A stretch of 8,352 bases of DNA, from NCBI GenBank assembly GCA_020059785.1, contig JAGVBL010000331.1, positions 1-8,352 on the forward strand. The letters run 5' to 3'. Shown here one piece after another: positions 1 to 6,715 of the stretch. The notes under the pieces are model-generated. The model searched no databases. It had not been told where the DNA came from and worked only from the letters and a program-made list of their open reading frames with translations. This DNA comes from Ignavibacteriales bacterium (GTDB taxonomy: Bacteria > Bacteroidota > Ignavibacteria > Ignavibacteriales > Melioribacteraceae). The position numbers and the translations under genes are program-made. Position 1 is the first letter of the stretch; every line of letters starts with the position of its first letter.

Positions 1-55
1 TCACCACATATTTGTGATAGTACTCGGCATATTCGGTTTTATCTGGTTTATTCAT
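1..55 (-). CDS. DinB-family protein, N-terminal fragment (cut by window edge)
   Basis: Only the first 18 codons are visible, reading MNKPDKTEYAEYYHKYVV before the left edge of the window. The ATG at 55-53 overlaps the end of mgsA by eight bases (ATGAATAA), and a GGAG lies nine bases upstream inside mgsA, so the start is well supported and translation is probably coupled to mgsA. The pattern of a charged or proline-containing start followed by EYAxYYxKYV resembles the beginning of DinB/DUF664-type four-helix proteins, which are small metal-binding proteins sometimes linked to thiol-dependent chemistry. That family call rests on a short resemblance recalled from other bacteria. The existence of a gene here is much safer than its name. 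Confidence 0.55.
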   Translation of the reverse strand, partial: MNKPDKTEYAEYYHKYVV

Positions 56-530
56 TCGAGTTTTCTCCTGTAACAATTCTTCGTTTTTTGTAATTCTCGT
101 AATCAGGAACTAAGCGTTCATATTCACTTGTCATTAAAGGGGATGAAAAAATAAAATCTGCCGAAGCACGGTTACATGCAATAGGAATATTCCATACCAC
201 AGCAATTCTTAAAAGAGCTTTAACATCGGGATCGTGTGGTTGAGCTTCAAGCGGATCCCAGAAGAAAATTAAAAGGTCGATTTCACTTTGGGAAATCATA
301 GCGCCAATTTGCTGATCGCCGCCTAATGGCCCGCTTTGCAATTTCTCAATTTTAAAGTTGAGTGTTTTTTCCAGTAATGTACCCGTAGTTCCTGTTGCAA
401 GAATAGTATGCTTTGCAAGTGAATCCCGGTTGTACTTTGCCCATTCAATTAAATCTTTTTTCTTATTATCATGAGCTACAAGCGCAATTACTTTTCTGCT
501 CGATAATTCTTTTTTAATCTCTTCAGCCAA
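48..530 (-). CDS. mgsA: Methylglyoxal synthase
   Basis: This 160-residue cytoplasmic enzyme converts dihydroxyacetone phosphate to methylglyoxal and phosphate, opening the methylglyoxal bypass of glycolysis that relieves sugar-phosphate build-up. It matches the E. coli enzyme (152 aa) along its whole length. The family landmarks are all present one residue later than in E. coli: H20-D21 and K24 in the VAHD segment, the phosphate-binding ATGTTG segment (T46, T48, T49), SGPLGGDQQ with the catalytic base D72, FFWDP with D92, and PHDPD with H99 and D102. The start is a TTG at 530-528. It is preceded at eight bases by AAAGGGA, and no ATG or GTG codon lies between it and the conserved core. The C-terminus carries a short charged tail beyond the E. 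coli end. The next gene overlaps its stop codon. Identification is very secure. Confidence 0.97.
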   Translation of the reverse strand: MAEEIKKELSSRKVIALVAHDNKKKDLIEWAKYNRDSLAKHTILATGTTGTLLEKTLNFKIEKLQSGPLGGDQQIGAMISQSEIDLLIFFWDPLEAQPHDPDVKALLRIAVVWNIPIACNRASADFIFSSPLMTSEYERLVPDYENYKKRRIVTGENSNE

Positions 531-538
531 ATTAGTAT

Positions 539-545
539 TCCCTTT
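539..545 (-). promoter_or_regulatory. Ribosome-binding site of mgsA, fixing a TTG start
   Basis: Read on the minus strand the site is AAAGGGA, eight bases before the TTG codon at 530-528. There is no in-frame ATG or GTG nearby, so this site is the main evidence for the TTG initiation codon. Confidence 0.7.
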
Positions 546-706
546 GTTGGTTATTAATATTGTCAGAGTAAAAATTCATTAATCTATTTCCGGATATAAA
601 AAATCTTGTGCTAATGTAATAAACAAAGCCAACTATTTCTAATAGTTTTTACTTTATTCTCATTAAAAATATATTAAGAAATAATGATTGCTTTTAAGGA
701 AATTAT

Positions 707-732
707 TTCAAAATTTGAAGACAAAATTCAAA
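707..732. promoter_or_regulatory. Alternating TTCAAA/TTTGAA half-sites before the aminotransferase RBS
   Basis: Three six-base half-sites alternate in orientation: TTCAAA (707-712), TTTGAA (714-719) and TTCAAA (727-732). Any adjacent pair forms a perfect inverted repeat. They end directly before the GGGG ribosome-binding site (733-736) of the plus-strand gene. They could bind a dimeric regulator or form a small leader hairpin. In such AT-rich DNA the pattern may also be chance. Confidence 0.25.
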
Positions 733-742
733 GGGGCTTACT

Positions 743-2056
743 ATGTCGTCACGCAGAGAATTTCTAAACAGGTTTATGCTTACCACGGGGGCAGCATTTG
801 TAGTTCTTAAAACCGACGCAATCGCCAGAGTTGCAGAAGCAGTTGAACAATTAGCTGTTGATAAATCAGCAAAGGAACTCGCCTCCGATGATGCTTTCTG
901 GGGACGTATTCAATCAGCTTTTGATGTTGACAGAACATTAATCAATCTAAACAACGGCGGTGTTTCTCCTGCACCTAAAGTTGTAATCGATGCATTCAAA
1001 CGCTATATCGATTACTCCAACCAGGCACCGGCTTATTTTATGTGGCGGCATGTAGAACCGCAAATTGAAACTGTGCGTGAGAAGCTTGCAATCTTATTCG
1101 GATGCGATAAGGAAGAAGTTGCTATCACACGTAATGCAAGTGAATCTTTACAAATAGTTCAACAGGGTATGAACTTAAAAGAAGGGGATGAAGTATTAAC
1201 AACAACTCAAGATTATCCCAGAATGCTTACAACATATACCCAGCTCGAAAGAAGATGGGGAATTAAACTCGTTCAGGTCCCTTATCCAACACCATTGATG
1301 AATAAAGATGATTACGTTAATGCTTTCCGCAAAGGAATTACATCCAAAACCAAAGCTATTCTTGTAAGTCACATTTGTTTTCTAACCGGACAGATATTGC
1401 CGGTACAACAGGTAAGTAAATTAGCCCATGAATTTGGAATTCCGGTTATTTGCGATGCGGCTCACTCATTCAATCACATCCCGTATAAACTTTCTGATCT
1501 TGAAGTTGATTTTTTTGGCTCGTCGCTTCACAAATGGACTTATGCACCCGTAGGTACGGGAATGCTGTATGTAAAGAAGAATTTAATAAAAACAATATGG
1601 CCTTTAATGGCAGCACCTAAAGAGATGGATGAGAATATCAGAAAGTTTGAAGAAATAGGAACTCATCCGGCTGCAACACATAATGCTGTTGCAGAAGCTC
1701 TTGCATTTAATGAAGCAATCGGTATTGAAAGGAAAGCAGAAAGATTCCGTTACTTGCATTCAAGATGGATTAACAGAGTAAGAGAATTTAAGAATGTTAA
1801 GTTCAGAGTTAACATTAATGATACATCAAACTGGTGCGGATTGGTAAACTTTTATATTGACGGTGTTGATGTTTCGAAGCTGGTAGACTATTTGCTTAGC
1901 AAGCATCGTATTTATGTCGTACCAATTATTCATCCTGAGTTCAAAGGAATTAGAGTTACACCAAATGTTTATACGTTAACTTCAGAAATAGATCTTTTCG
2001 GCGACATAATAGTTAAGGTTGCTAAAGGTGAAGTAAAAGAAGTTATGGAGGGGTAA
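743..2056 (+). CDS. Tat-exported aminotransferase class V (PLP-dependent, IPN-epimerase/NifS-like fold)
   Basis: This 437-residue fold-type I PLP enzyme has the class V motifs in order: NNGG near 70-73, N131-A-S-E in the cofactor phosphate region, D238-A-A-H241 with the Asp that contacts the pyridine nitrogen, SSLHKW with the Schiff-base lysine K264, the EEIGTHPAATHNA segment around 303-315, and R404 in GIRVTPN, which should grip the substrate carboxylate. The N-terminus MSSRREFLNRF followed by a hydrophobic stretch (11-22) is a twin-arginine signal. Export after folding would suit a cofactor-bound enzyme, with possible cleavage after A28 or A33. It is not a cysteine desulfurase, because the catalytic-Cys loop is replaced by a loop without Cys. 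The substrate is unknown; epimerase, lyase and aminotransferase activities are all possible. GGGG lies six bases before the ATG. It is the only plus-strand gene, divergent from mgsA and convergent with the next gene. Confidence 0.9.
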   Translation: MSSRREFLNRFMLTTGAAFVVLKTDAIARVAEAVEQLAVDKSAKELASDDAFWGRIQSAFDVDRTLINLNNGGVSPAPKVVIDAFKRYIDYSNQAPAYFMWRHVEPQIETVREKLAILFGCDKEEVAITRNASESLQIVQQGMNLKEGDEVLTTTQDYPRMLTTYTQLERRWGIKLVQVPYPTPLMNKDDYVNAFRKGITSKTKAILVSHICFLTGQILPVQQVSKLAHEFGIPVICDAAHSFNHIPYKLSDLEVDFFGSSLHKWTYAPVGTGMLYVKKNLIKTIWPLMAAPKEMDENIRKFEEIGTHPAATHNAVAEALAFNEAIGIERKAERFRYLHSRWINRVREFKNVKFRVNINDTSNWCGLVNFYIDGVDVSKLVDYLLSKHRIYVVPIIHPEFKGIRVTPNVYTLTSEIDLFGDIIVKVAKGEVKEVMEG

Positions 2057-2081
2057 TCAGGTAAATAATCAGAAAAAAAAA

Positions 2082-3122
2082 TTAAAAGAGGCTGTTTACA
2101 TAGTATCCTTTATTTATTAAAAAAGTTCTGTTTTGTTTAATAAATTCTGCAACTGCCTCAATACCAATTACCTTGGTTATTCCTGTTCTCATAATTTGTT
2201 CTTTTTGAACAAACAAATCACCTTTGTATGGAATCATCGGGTTATATTCCAGCTCCTGTGTTTTTGTAAGCGGGTGGACGACATATTGAAAATCTGCCGG
2301 AACCGATTTAACCAATCCTACTAATTCAAAGTTTGGAATACCATCTCTTATCGCAAGGACAATACCCCCACTCGATCCGCGATTAAAGACCGCATCTATT
2401 AGAAATGTATTTTTTTCTCTACCCGGACTGCTAACAATTCCTTTAGAGATCATTTTGTAGTTCATCGGGTAACCGAAAACATAAATAAAAGTACCCCATT
2501 CCAGCTCAGTGGATTTTCCCCATTGATAATTAAATACCGAAAGCCGTGATGTGGCAATTGGATCGAATCTTTTACCTAATAAACAAATGTCAAGCGATTT
2601 ATCCATTAGAACTATATCAAGATCTCCGCCATCGGGTAGGTCGGGAATGTAATTTGATTGCCGGGTTTTTATTGAAACACTTTGAACTTTTTGAGATGGA
2701 GTACCATCCGGATTAGAATAGTATGAAATTATTGTATCCGGGAAATTTACAATATGTGCAACCGTAATAAGCAGAACATTCCCGTTGTTCTCACCTATAA
2801 TCGTTGCCGTTCCCGAAGCAGTATTATTATAGAATATTACTTTTGTAGCAGATTTTTCAATATCTATTCTTCTTACGTCTCTTATTGTTAACGAGGAGCT
2901 CTCATCAAAAACGTAACTATTATAAAATGCAATACAATTAATAAGCTTTATGGAATTGCTGATTTCTTCAAGCTGTTTAGAGGAACTTTTATAAGGGAAT
3001 TCGCTGTCATATTTGCCGTCGTTTAAGGTCGGATAGATAGATTCGTAAGTTGATGTACACGAAAAAATTAATAAAGCAAAAAGAGGCAGAAATATTGACG
3101 AAAACTTTTTTACCCTGTTCAT
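2082..3122 (-). CDS. Lipoprotein with trypsin-like serine protease domain
   Basis: The product is 346 residues long. It begins with MNRVKK, a hydrophobic segment (7-20) and a lipobox IFSC with C22 as the lipidated cysteine, so it is probably anchored in the membrane facing the periplasm or the cell surface. The body shows a chymotrypsin-fold protease plan: SGTATIIG (103-110) leading to ITVAHIV with H123, SLDICLLG with D178 as the likely catalytic Asp, and NRGSSGG with S251 in a GxSGG oxyanion motif. The sequence between and after these, including about 75 residues after the serine region, is not recognisable to me. No PDZ domain follows, unlike HtrA/DegP. The target is unknown. The start lacks a strong Shine-Dalgarno sequence; GGTG four bases upstream is the only candidate and lies inside an inverted repeat. 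It converges on the aminotransferase gene with only 25 bp between the stops. Confidence 0.82.
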   Translation of the reverse strand: MNRVKKFSSIFLPLFALLIFSCTSTYESIYPTLNDGKYDSEFPYKSSSKQLEEISNSIKLINCIAFYNSYVFDESSSLTIRDVRRIDIEKSATKVIFYNNTASGTATIIGENNGNVLLITVAHIVNFPDTIISYYSNPDGTPSQKVQSVSIKTRQSNYIPDLPDGGDLDIVLMDKSLDICLLGKRFDPIATSRLSVFNYQWGKSTELEWGTFIYVFGYPMNYKMISKGIVSSPGREKNTFLIDAVFNRGSSGGIVLAIRDGIPNFELVGLVKSVPADFQYVVHPLTKTQELEYNPMIPYKGDLFVQKEQIMRTGITKVIGIEAVAEFIKQNRTFLINKGYYVNSLF

Positions 3123-3216
3123 AGAACACCACTTACCCGTTTATTATCCAATATCAATCTAATTTATTTGTACTACTTTATAAAGTGTAAAATAATTATC
3201 GAAAAATGGTGTTCTA
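3122..3216 (-). repeat. Ten-base inverted repeat spanning the lipoprotein gene leader
   Basis: Positions 3122-3131 and 3207-3216 are perfect complements (TAGAACACCA and TGGTGTTCTA, spacer 75 bases). Read as minus-strand RNA, the distal arm covers the GGUG candidate ribosome-binding site and the A of the AUG of the lipoprotein gene. A transcript reading in from the M61 gene would contain both arms. One starting inside the spacer would contain only the start-codon arm. Confidence 0.55.
3163..3191 (-). promoter_or_regulatory. Possible promoter of the lipoprotein gene with a 12-base palindrome in its spacer
   Basis: On the minus strand TTTACA (3191-3186, five of six matches to a -35 box) is followed after 17 bases by AATAAA (3168-3163, four of six matches to a -10 box), 40 bases before the ATG. 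The perfect palindrome ACTTTATAAAGT (3175-3186) falls between the two boxes and touches the -35, a typical place for a repressor operator. Both calls are by eye in AT-rich DNA. Confidence 0.35.
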
Positions 3217-3230
3217 AACTATACTTTGTA

Positions 3231-5033
3231 TTACTCCATACTGGCTTTATAATTCATCTGGTTCTGTGTCCACATTTCTCTTAAGAAACTTTGTTCTTTA
3301 GAAGGATTATCCATCAATTTCAAAACATGTTTTATCTGTCGGGGTTGCATTGTAATACTTGCTTCATGCTCTTCGCTGTTTCTTAAAATGGTAATTTTGA
3401 AACTATCGCCGACTTTTAATTTTCCGAGAGGAGCTAATAACTGCTGAGCATTTTGCATTGTAATTTCTTCACCTTCAAATTTGTAAAGCAGATCTCCGGT
3501 TTTAAGTTTATCTGCATTAGCAGGATCAACATTTACCACTACGAACTTGTTGTCTTTAAAACCGATTCCAAATCCCAATCCAATTCTCGAAGAATCAACA
3601 CCGACAAATTCATTATAATCAATTCCAACTTTAGCAAAATATTCTTTTACAGGAAGTTTTTCAGCACCATTAATATATTTATTAAGAAAGTCTCCTATTT
3701 CTGGATAGGTCATTTTAACAAGTTCGTTAAAAAAGTTTTCTTCAGAAAAAGATTTTTTAGCTCCGTATTTTTTTGCTAAATCAAGTATTAATTCTCTCAA
3801 TCCTTTCTTTCCTTTTGATAATTCTAATAGCCGGATATCGAGAAGAGTTGCAACAACAGATCCTTTGTTGTAGATATTGAAGTATTCGGACTGCCTTTCT
3901 GTTGATTCAACACCAAGTTTTGTAAGTGGAAGTGATTGATCAAAATTATCATTTACATTTAGTTTCTGACGAACCTGTAATAAATAATCATCAATAGACA
4001 TAATGTAATCTCTAAGCTGAAGGATATCCGAAGCCCACTCAGTAACCCCTTCGTAAAACCAGAGATGTTTAGACATAACAGGTTTTTCGTAATTAAAATT
4101 TTCTACCAATTCACTGTGAATTAACAATGGAGTTACAATATGAAAAAATTCATGTGCCGCAGTTGAACGTAACTCCGACATATAACGTTCATTTAATTCA
4201 TCTTCCTTCATTACATAAATAGAGCTGTAATTATGCTCCCAGGCACCGGCAGAAAAATTTTCGAAATGAAATAGGAACACATATCTTTCAACAGGTAAAC
4301 CGTTTAAAAATTGATTTGTTGCGCTCAGGATGTCTTCGAGCCCGGTTAAGATACTTTCCGATTTAATCAATCCTTTTTTTGAGTATGTAAAGACGTCGAT
4401 AACTGTGTTTTCGATTTTAGCGGAAGCTTTTGTAAGATTGCCCATCAGAATCGGAGAATCAACAACATAATCATAATCCGGTGCGTAATAAAATCCCTTA
4501 TTATTCTTTTCAAGTGCCGTTCCAATAATCCAGTTTTCCGGGTATTCAAGTTTGATTTCTACAGGGTAATTCTGCATTTCATGAAAATAACCAAACACAG
4601 TTTGCCCGTTTATTAATGCATGATCTTCTTCCAAAGAACTACCGCACATCGGGTAAACCGGGTTTTCATTCATCGGCGTATCGAATGTTTCGGCAATAGT
4701 GTATTCAATTTTATAAACTGATTGTGGCCTGGAAATTTCCCACTGATTTATTGAAATGTTGGAAACCAAAATTTCAGATCCAGTTTTATCGTATGCTTTA
4801 AAGCTTCTAACGTATCTTCCAATATCCATAATCTGATATGTTCCGGGTGCAGTAGCAGCGAATTGATAAATTTTATTTTTCTCGGTTAAATTTTCAGGGT
4901 AGAGGGAAACCTTAAACAAATCATCGGCTCTGTCGTTAATATTAACGTAGAATTTATGCTGTGCCAATAATGATGTTGATAATGTAATTATCAGAAGTAC
5001 AAATAAATATTTGAGAATAATTGAATGTTTCAT
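3231..5033 (-). CDS. Exported M61-family metallopeptidase with C-terminal PDZ domain
   Basis: The 600-residue product belongs to the M61 (glycyl aminopeptidase-type) zinc peptidases. An N-terminal signal peptide (MKHS, then a hydrophobic core at about 6-22, cut near LLA-Q after residue 24) sends it out of the cytoplasm. A beta-rich N-terminal domain is followed by the thermolysin-like catalytic domain: GAWEH (263-267), the zinc site HEFFH at 294-298 with E295 as catalytic base, and WFYEGVTEW with E328 as the third zinc ligand. A PDZ domain occupies roughly 482-561 (GLGFGIGF through a TGDLLYKFEGEEI segment). It ends with a short charged tail, and no Por-type sorting domain is visible. An in-frame ATG nine codons upstream (5060) is possible, but the inner start at 5033 gives a cleaner signal peptide and has GGA upstream. 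Family members cut Gly/Ala-rich N-termini; the substrate here is unknown. Confidence 0.92.
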   Translation of the reverse strand: MKHSIILKYLFVLLIITLSTSLLAQHKFYVNINDRADDLFKVSLYPENLTEKNKIYQFAATAPGTYQIMDIGRYVRSFKAYDKTGSEILVSNISINQWEISRPQSVYKIEYTIAETFDTPMNENPVYPMCGSSLEEDHALINGQTVFGYFHEMQNYPVEIKLEYPENWIIGTALEKNNKGFYYAPDYDYVVDSPILMGNLTKASAKIENTVIDVFTYSKKGLIKSESILTGLEDILSATNQFLNGLPVERYVFLFHFENFSAGAWEHNYSSIYVMKEDELNERYMSELRSTAAHEFFHIVTPLLIHSELVENFNYEKPVMSKHLWFYEGVTEWASDILQLRDYIMSIDDYLLQVRQKLNVNDNFDQSLPLTKLGVESTERQSEYFNIYNKGSVVATLLDIRLLELSKGKKGLRELILDLAKKYGAKKSFSEENFFNELVKMTYPEIGDFLNKYINGAEKLPVKEYFAKVGIDYNEFVGVDSSRIGLGFGIGFKDNKFVVVNVDPANADKLKTGDLLYKFEGEEITMQNAQQLLAPLGKLKVGDSFKITILRNSEEHEASITMQPRQIKHVLKLMDNPSKEQSFLREMWTQNQMNYKASME

Positions 5034-5071
5034 TTCATGTCCGTATTTATTTAACACCATTATGACGGTAT

Positions 5072-5093
5072 ATCCGGCTTGAATGTGCCGGAT
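5072..5093 (-). terminator. GC-rich stem-loop between the hydrolase and M61 genes
   Basis: A perfect seven-base stem (ATCCGGC / GCCGGAT, eight-base loop) stands in an otherwise AT-rich 62-bp gap. On the minus strand it lies 29 bases after the hydrolase stop and 38 bases before the preferred M61 start. No T-tract follows it, so it is not a standard intrinsic terminator. It may instead be an mRNA-stabilising or processing hairpin inside a shared transcript, or a weak terminator. Confidence 0.4.
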
Positions 5094-5122
5094 TTATTGA
5101 AAATTTATTTTATTCTTTTTCT

Positions 5123-6625
5123 TCATTTCACCTTGTCGAACAATAATTCGGTAAAGATAAAGTCTGGAGAATTCGGGACTTCGATTGTGAATTGTTTAAT
5201 TTCGCCGTTAAAGTTCATATCGAATTTAACCCATCCGCGTGTTAAAAATTCGTCCTCCCAGTCAATATAAAACTGGTCGAAATGATAATGTTTTAGTTCT
5301 CCACGGAATGTTGGCGAGGGGATAAATTGCAAAAATAATTTTCCATCTCTTAAACTTACTTCCGCAATGCCGTACATTTTATCTTCGTAAGTTCCGCAAT
5401 ATTTTTCGAGCGGAAGAGAGGGCTTTGTGTTTTTTACTCTTACATCTTCTCTTCTCTTATTCTCTTTTTCAAAGTTCTCCATTCTTCTGGACCAGTTTTC
5501 AAGCATTGTCTTATTGTAATCCTTTGGTTCAACATTCATCATAATATCAATTATATAATTTCGTATGGCATTTACCATCCCGGTTTCATAGTTGCTAAGG
5601 ATAACCATACCAAGTTTATCTTCTGGAATAATTGTAACATCGGAAATCATTCCCGGCATTCCTCCGCCATGGTTCAATACTCTCTTACCGTTGTTATAAG
5701 CAATGAACCATCCAAGTCCGTAATTATTATTACCCAGGAACATATTATTGGACCACATTTCATTCGACTGCCGTTCGCTAAAAATTCTTTTGTCGTCTAT
5801 CTTACCCTTGTTCAATTGTAAGCGAATCCACCTAGCCATATCCTTAACGTTCGAGTTAATTGCTCCGGCCGGTGCTACTGTTTCAATAGAATAATAATCG
5901 CTGTGGGCAACTACATTTCCATTGTCCATTCTATGCGGCCATGCGTTGTTTCCTTTTTCTTTCATCTCTTTGATGGAAGTATTACTTCTCGTCATTCCAA
6001 GAGGTTCAAAGAAATTATATTTTATATAACTGTGCCAGTTAGTATCGGATACAGCTTTAATAACTTCTCCGGCTACACTGTACATAATATTCTGGTAGCC
6101 GTACCGAGAACGGAAGCTTGAAGTGGGTTTCAGGTACTGTGCACGTCTTATAACTTCATCCTTATCATAAGTTGAGCCGAGCCAGAGTATATCTCCACTG
6201 AATGTTGCAAGTCCGCTTCTGTGTGTAACAAGATCTCTTATTGTCATCTCTTTTGTAACCCATGGATCATACATGTGAAAGTATGGCAAGTATTTAGCAA
6301 CCGGGTCGTCCCATTTAATTTTACCCTGATCGACCAATCGAGCAAGCGACGCAGTAGTAAATGCTTTTGAACACGATGCAATCATAAAATTTGTGTTTTC
6401 ATCTACGGGTTCATTTGTTCTAATATCTTTAACGCCATAACCTTTAGAAAAAATTACGGTATCATTTTTAACAATTGCTACTGCAAAGCCGGGCATTTTC
6501 CAATCCGTCATAGCTTGCTTAATATAACTATCAATTCTCTCCAGTTTTGTTTGTTGAGGATAAATATTTGTCGAAATGAATAAGAAAACGATTAATGAAA
6601 TAACAATTTTGATTTTGGATAACAT
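5123..6625 (-). CDS. Exported serine hydrolase, beta-lactamase (class C/PBP4*-like) fold with DUF3471-like tail
   Basis: The 500-residue product starts with a signal peptide (MLSKIK, hydrophobic core at about 7-19, likely cut near residues 22-25) and is probably periplasmic. The catalytic domain (about 28-365) has the three active-site motifs of the serine beta-lactamase/DD-peptidase fold: S84-C-S-K87 (SxxK) with S84 as nucleophile, Y177-Q-N179 (YxN), and H319-G-G in the third-motif position, as in esterase- and aminopeptidase-like members instead of the KTG of true beta-lactamases. A Lys/Arg/Glu-rich linker (about 374-400) leads to a small beta domain (about 404-492) resembling DUF3471. Likely roles are ester, peptide or D-amino-acid hydrolysis; antibiotic resistance is not implied. 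An upstream ATG 19 codons earlier (6682) would spoil the signal peptide and overlap the terminator hairpin, whereas the chosen ATG has GGAG at six bases. Confidence 0.92.
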   Translation of the reverse strand: MLSKIKIVISLIVFLFISTNIYPQQTKLERIDSYIKQAMTDWKMPGFAVAIVKNDTVIFSKGYGVKDIRTNEPVDENTNFMIASCSKAFTTASLARLVDQGKIKWDDPVAKYLPYFHMYDPWVTKEMTIRDLVTHRSGLATFSGDILWLGSTYDKDEVIRRAQYLKPTSSFRSRYGYQNIMYSVAGEVIKAVSDTNWHSYIKYNFFEPLGMTRSNTSIKEMKEKGNNAWPHRMDNGNVVAHSDYYSIETVAPAGAINSNVKDMARWIRLQLNKGKIDDKRIFSERQSNEMWSNNMFLGNNNYGLGWFIAYNNGKRVLNHGGGMPGMISDVTIIPEDKLGMVILSNYETGMVNAIRNYIIDIMMNVEPKDYNKTMLENWSRRMENFEKENKRREDVRVKNTKPSLPLEKYCGTYEDKMYGIAEVSLRDGKLFLQFIPSPTFRGELKHYHFDQFYIDWEDEFLTRGWVKFDMNFNGEIKQFTIEVPNSPDFIFTELLFDKVK

Positions 6626-6631
6626 TTTTTT

Positions 6632-6635
6632 CTCC
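6632..6635 (-). promoter_or_regulatory. Ribosome-binding site deciding the hydrolase start
   Basis: GGAG on the minus strand lies six adenines before the ATG at 6625-6623. This favours that start over the in-frame ATG at 6682, which sits inside the preceding hairpin region. Confidence 0.75.
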
Positions 6636-6655
6636 GTTACAAATTGTTGTAATGT

Positions 6656-6704
6656 AAAAAGAGCAGAATTAATTTTGCTCACATGTTATTTAATTCTGCT
6701 CTTT
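6656..6704 (-). terminator. Strong rho-independent terminator after the kinase-like gene
   Basis: A perfect 15-base inverted repeat (AAAGAGCAGAATTAA at 6658-6672 and its complement at 6690-6704) encloses a 17-base loop. In minus-strand reading the second arm runs into five consecutive T residues (6660-6656). It begins 11 bases after the kinase-like gene's stop and ends 30 bases before the hydrolase ATG. In plus-strand reading it is followed by only a short T run and no gene needs it there. The same structure would sit in the hydrolase leader if transcription began further upstream. Confidence 0.82.
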
Positions 6705-6715
6705 AAAATATATTG

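Larger units (their letters stand above)
531..742. other. Divergent intergenic region between mgsA and the aminotransferase gene
   Basis: This 212-bp, strongly AT-rich gap must hold promoters for two divergently transcribed genes. On the plus strand a TATATT (670-675) could serve as a -10 box, with a poor -35 (TTTTTA at 646-651, spacing 18). On the minus strand I find no convincing pair of boxes and no Bacteroidota-type TAnnTTTG element. No open reading frame or RNA gene is apparent. Confidence 0.5.

Noticed and set aside
743..2056. Cysteine desulfurase (IscS/SufS)
   Set aside because: The fold matches, but the catalytic-cysteine loop is absent and the protein has a Tat signal, so an iron-sulfur supply role is not supported.
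2057..2081. Bidirectional terminator between the convergent genes
   Set aside because: A run of nine A/T is present after the lipoprotein stop, but I could not find a stable hairpin in or beside this 25-base gap, only a short AATCAG direct repeat.
3453..3779. A 108-codon plus-strand open frame
   Set aside because: It lies entirely within the M61 peptidase gene on the other strand, has low-complexity Phe/Ile/Lys/Ser-rich composition typical of antisense frames, and shows no recognisable domain.
5123..6625. Beta-lactamase antibiotic resistance gene
   Set aside because: The fold and SxxK/YxN motifs fit, but the third motif is HGG instead of KTG and a DUF3471-like tail is present. This points to the broad serine hydrolase group, not a resistance enzyme.
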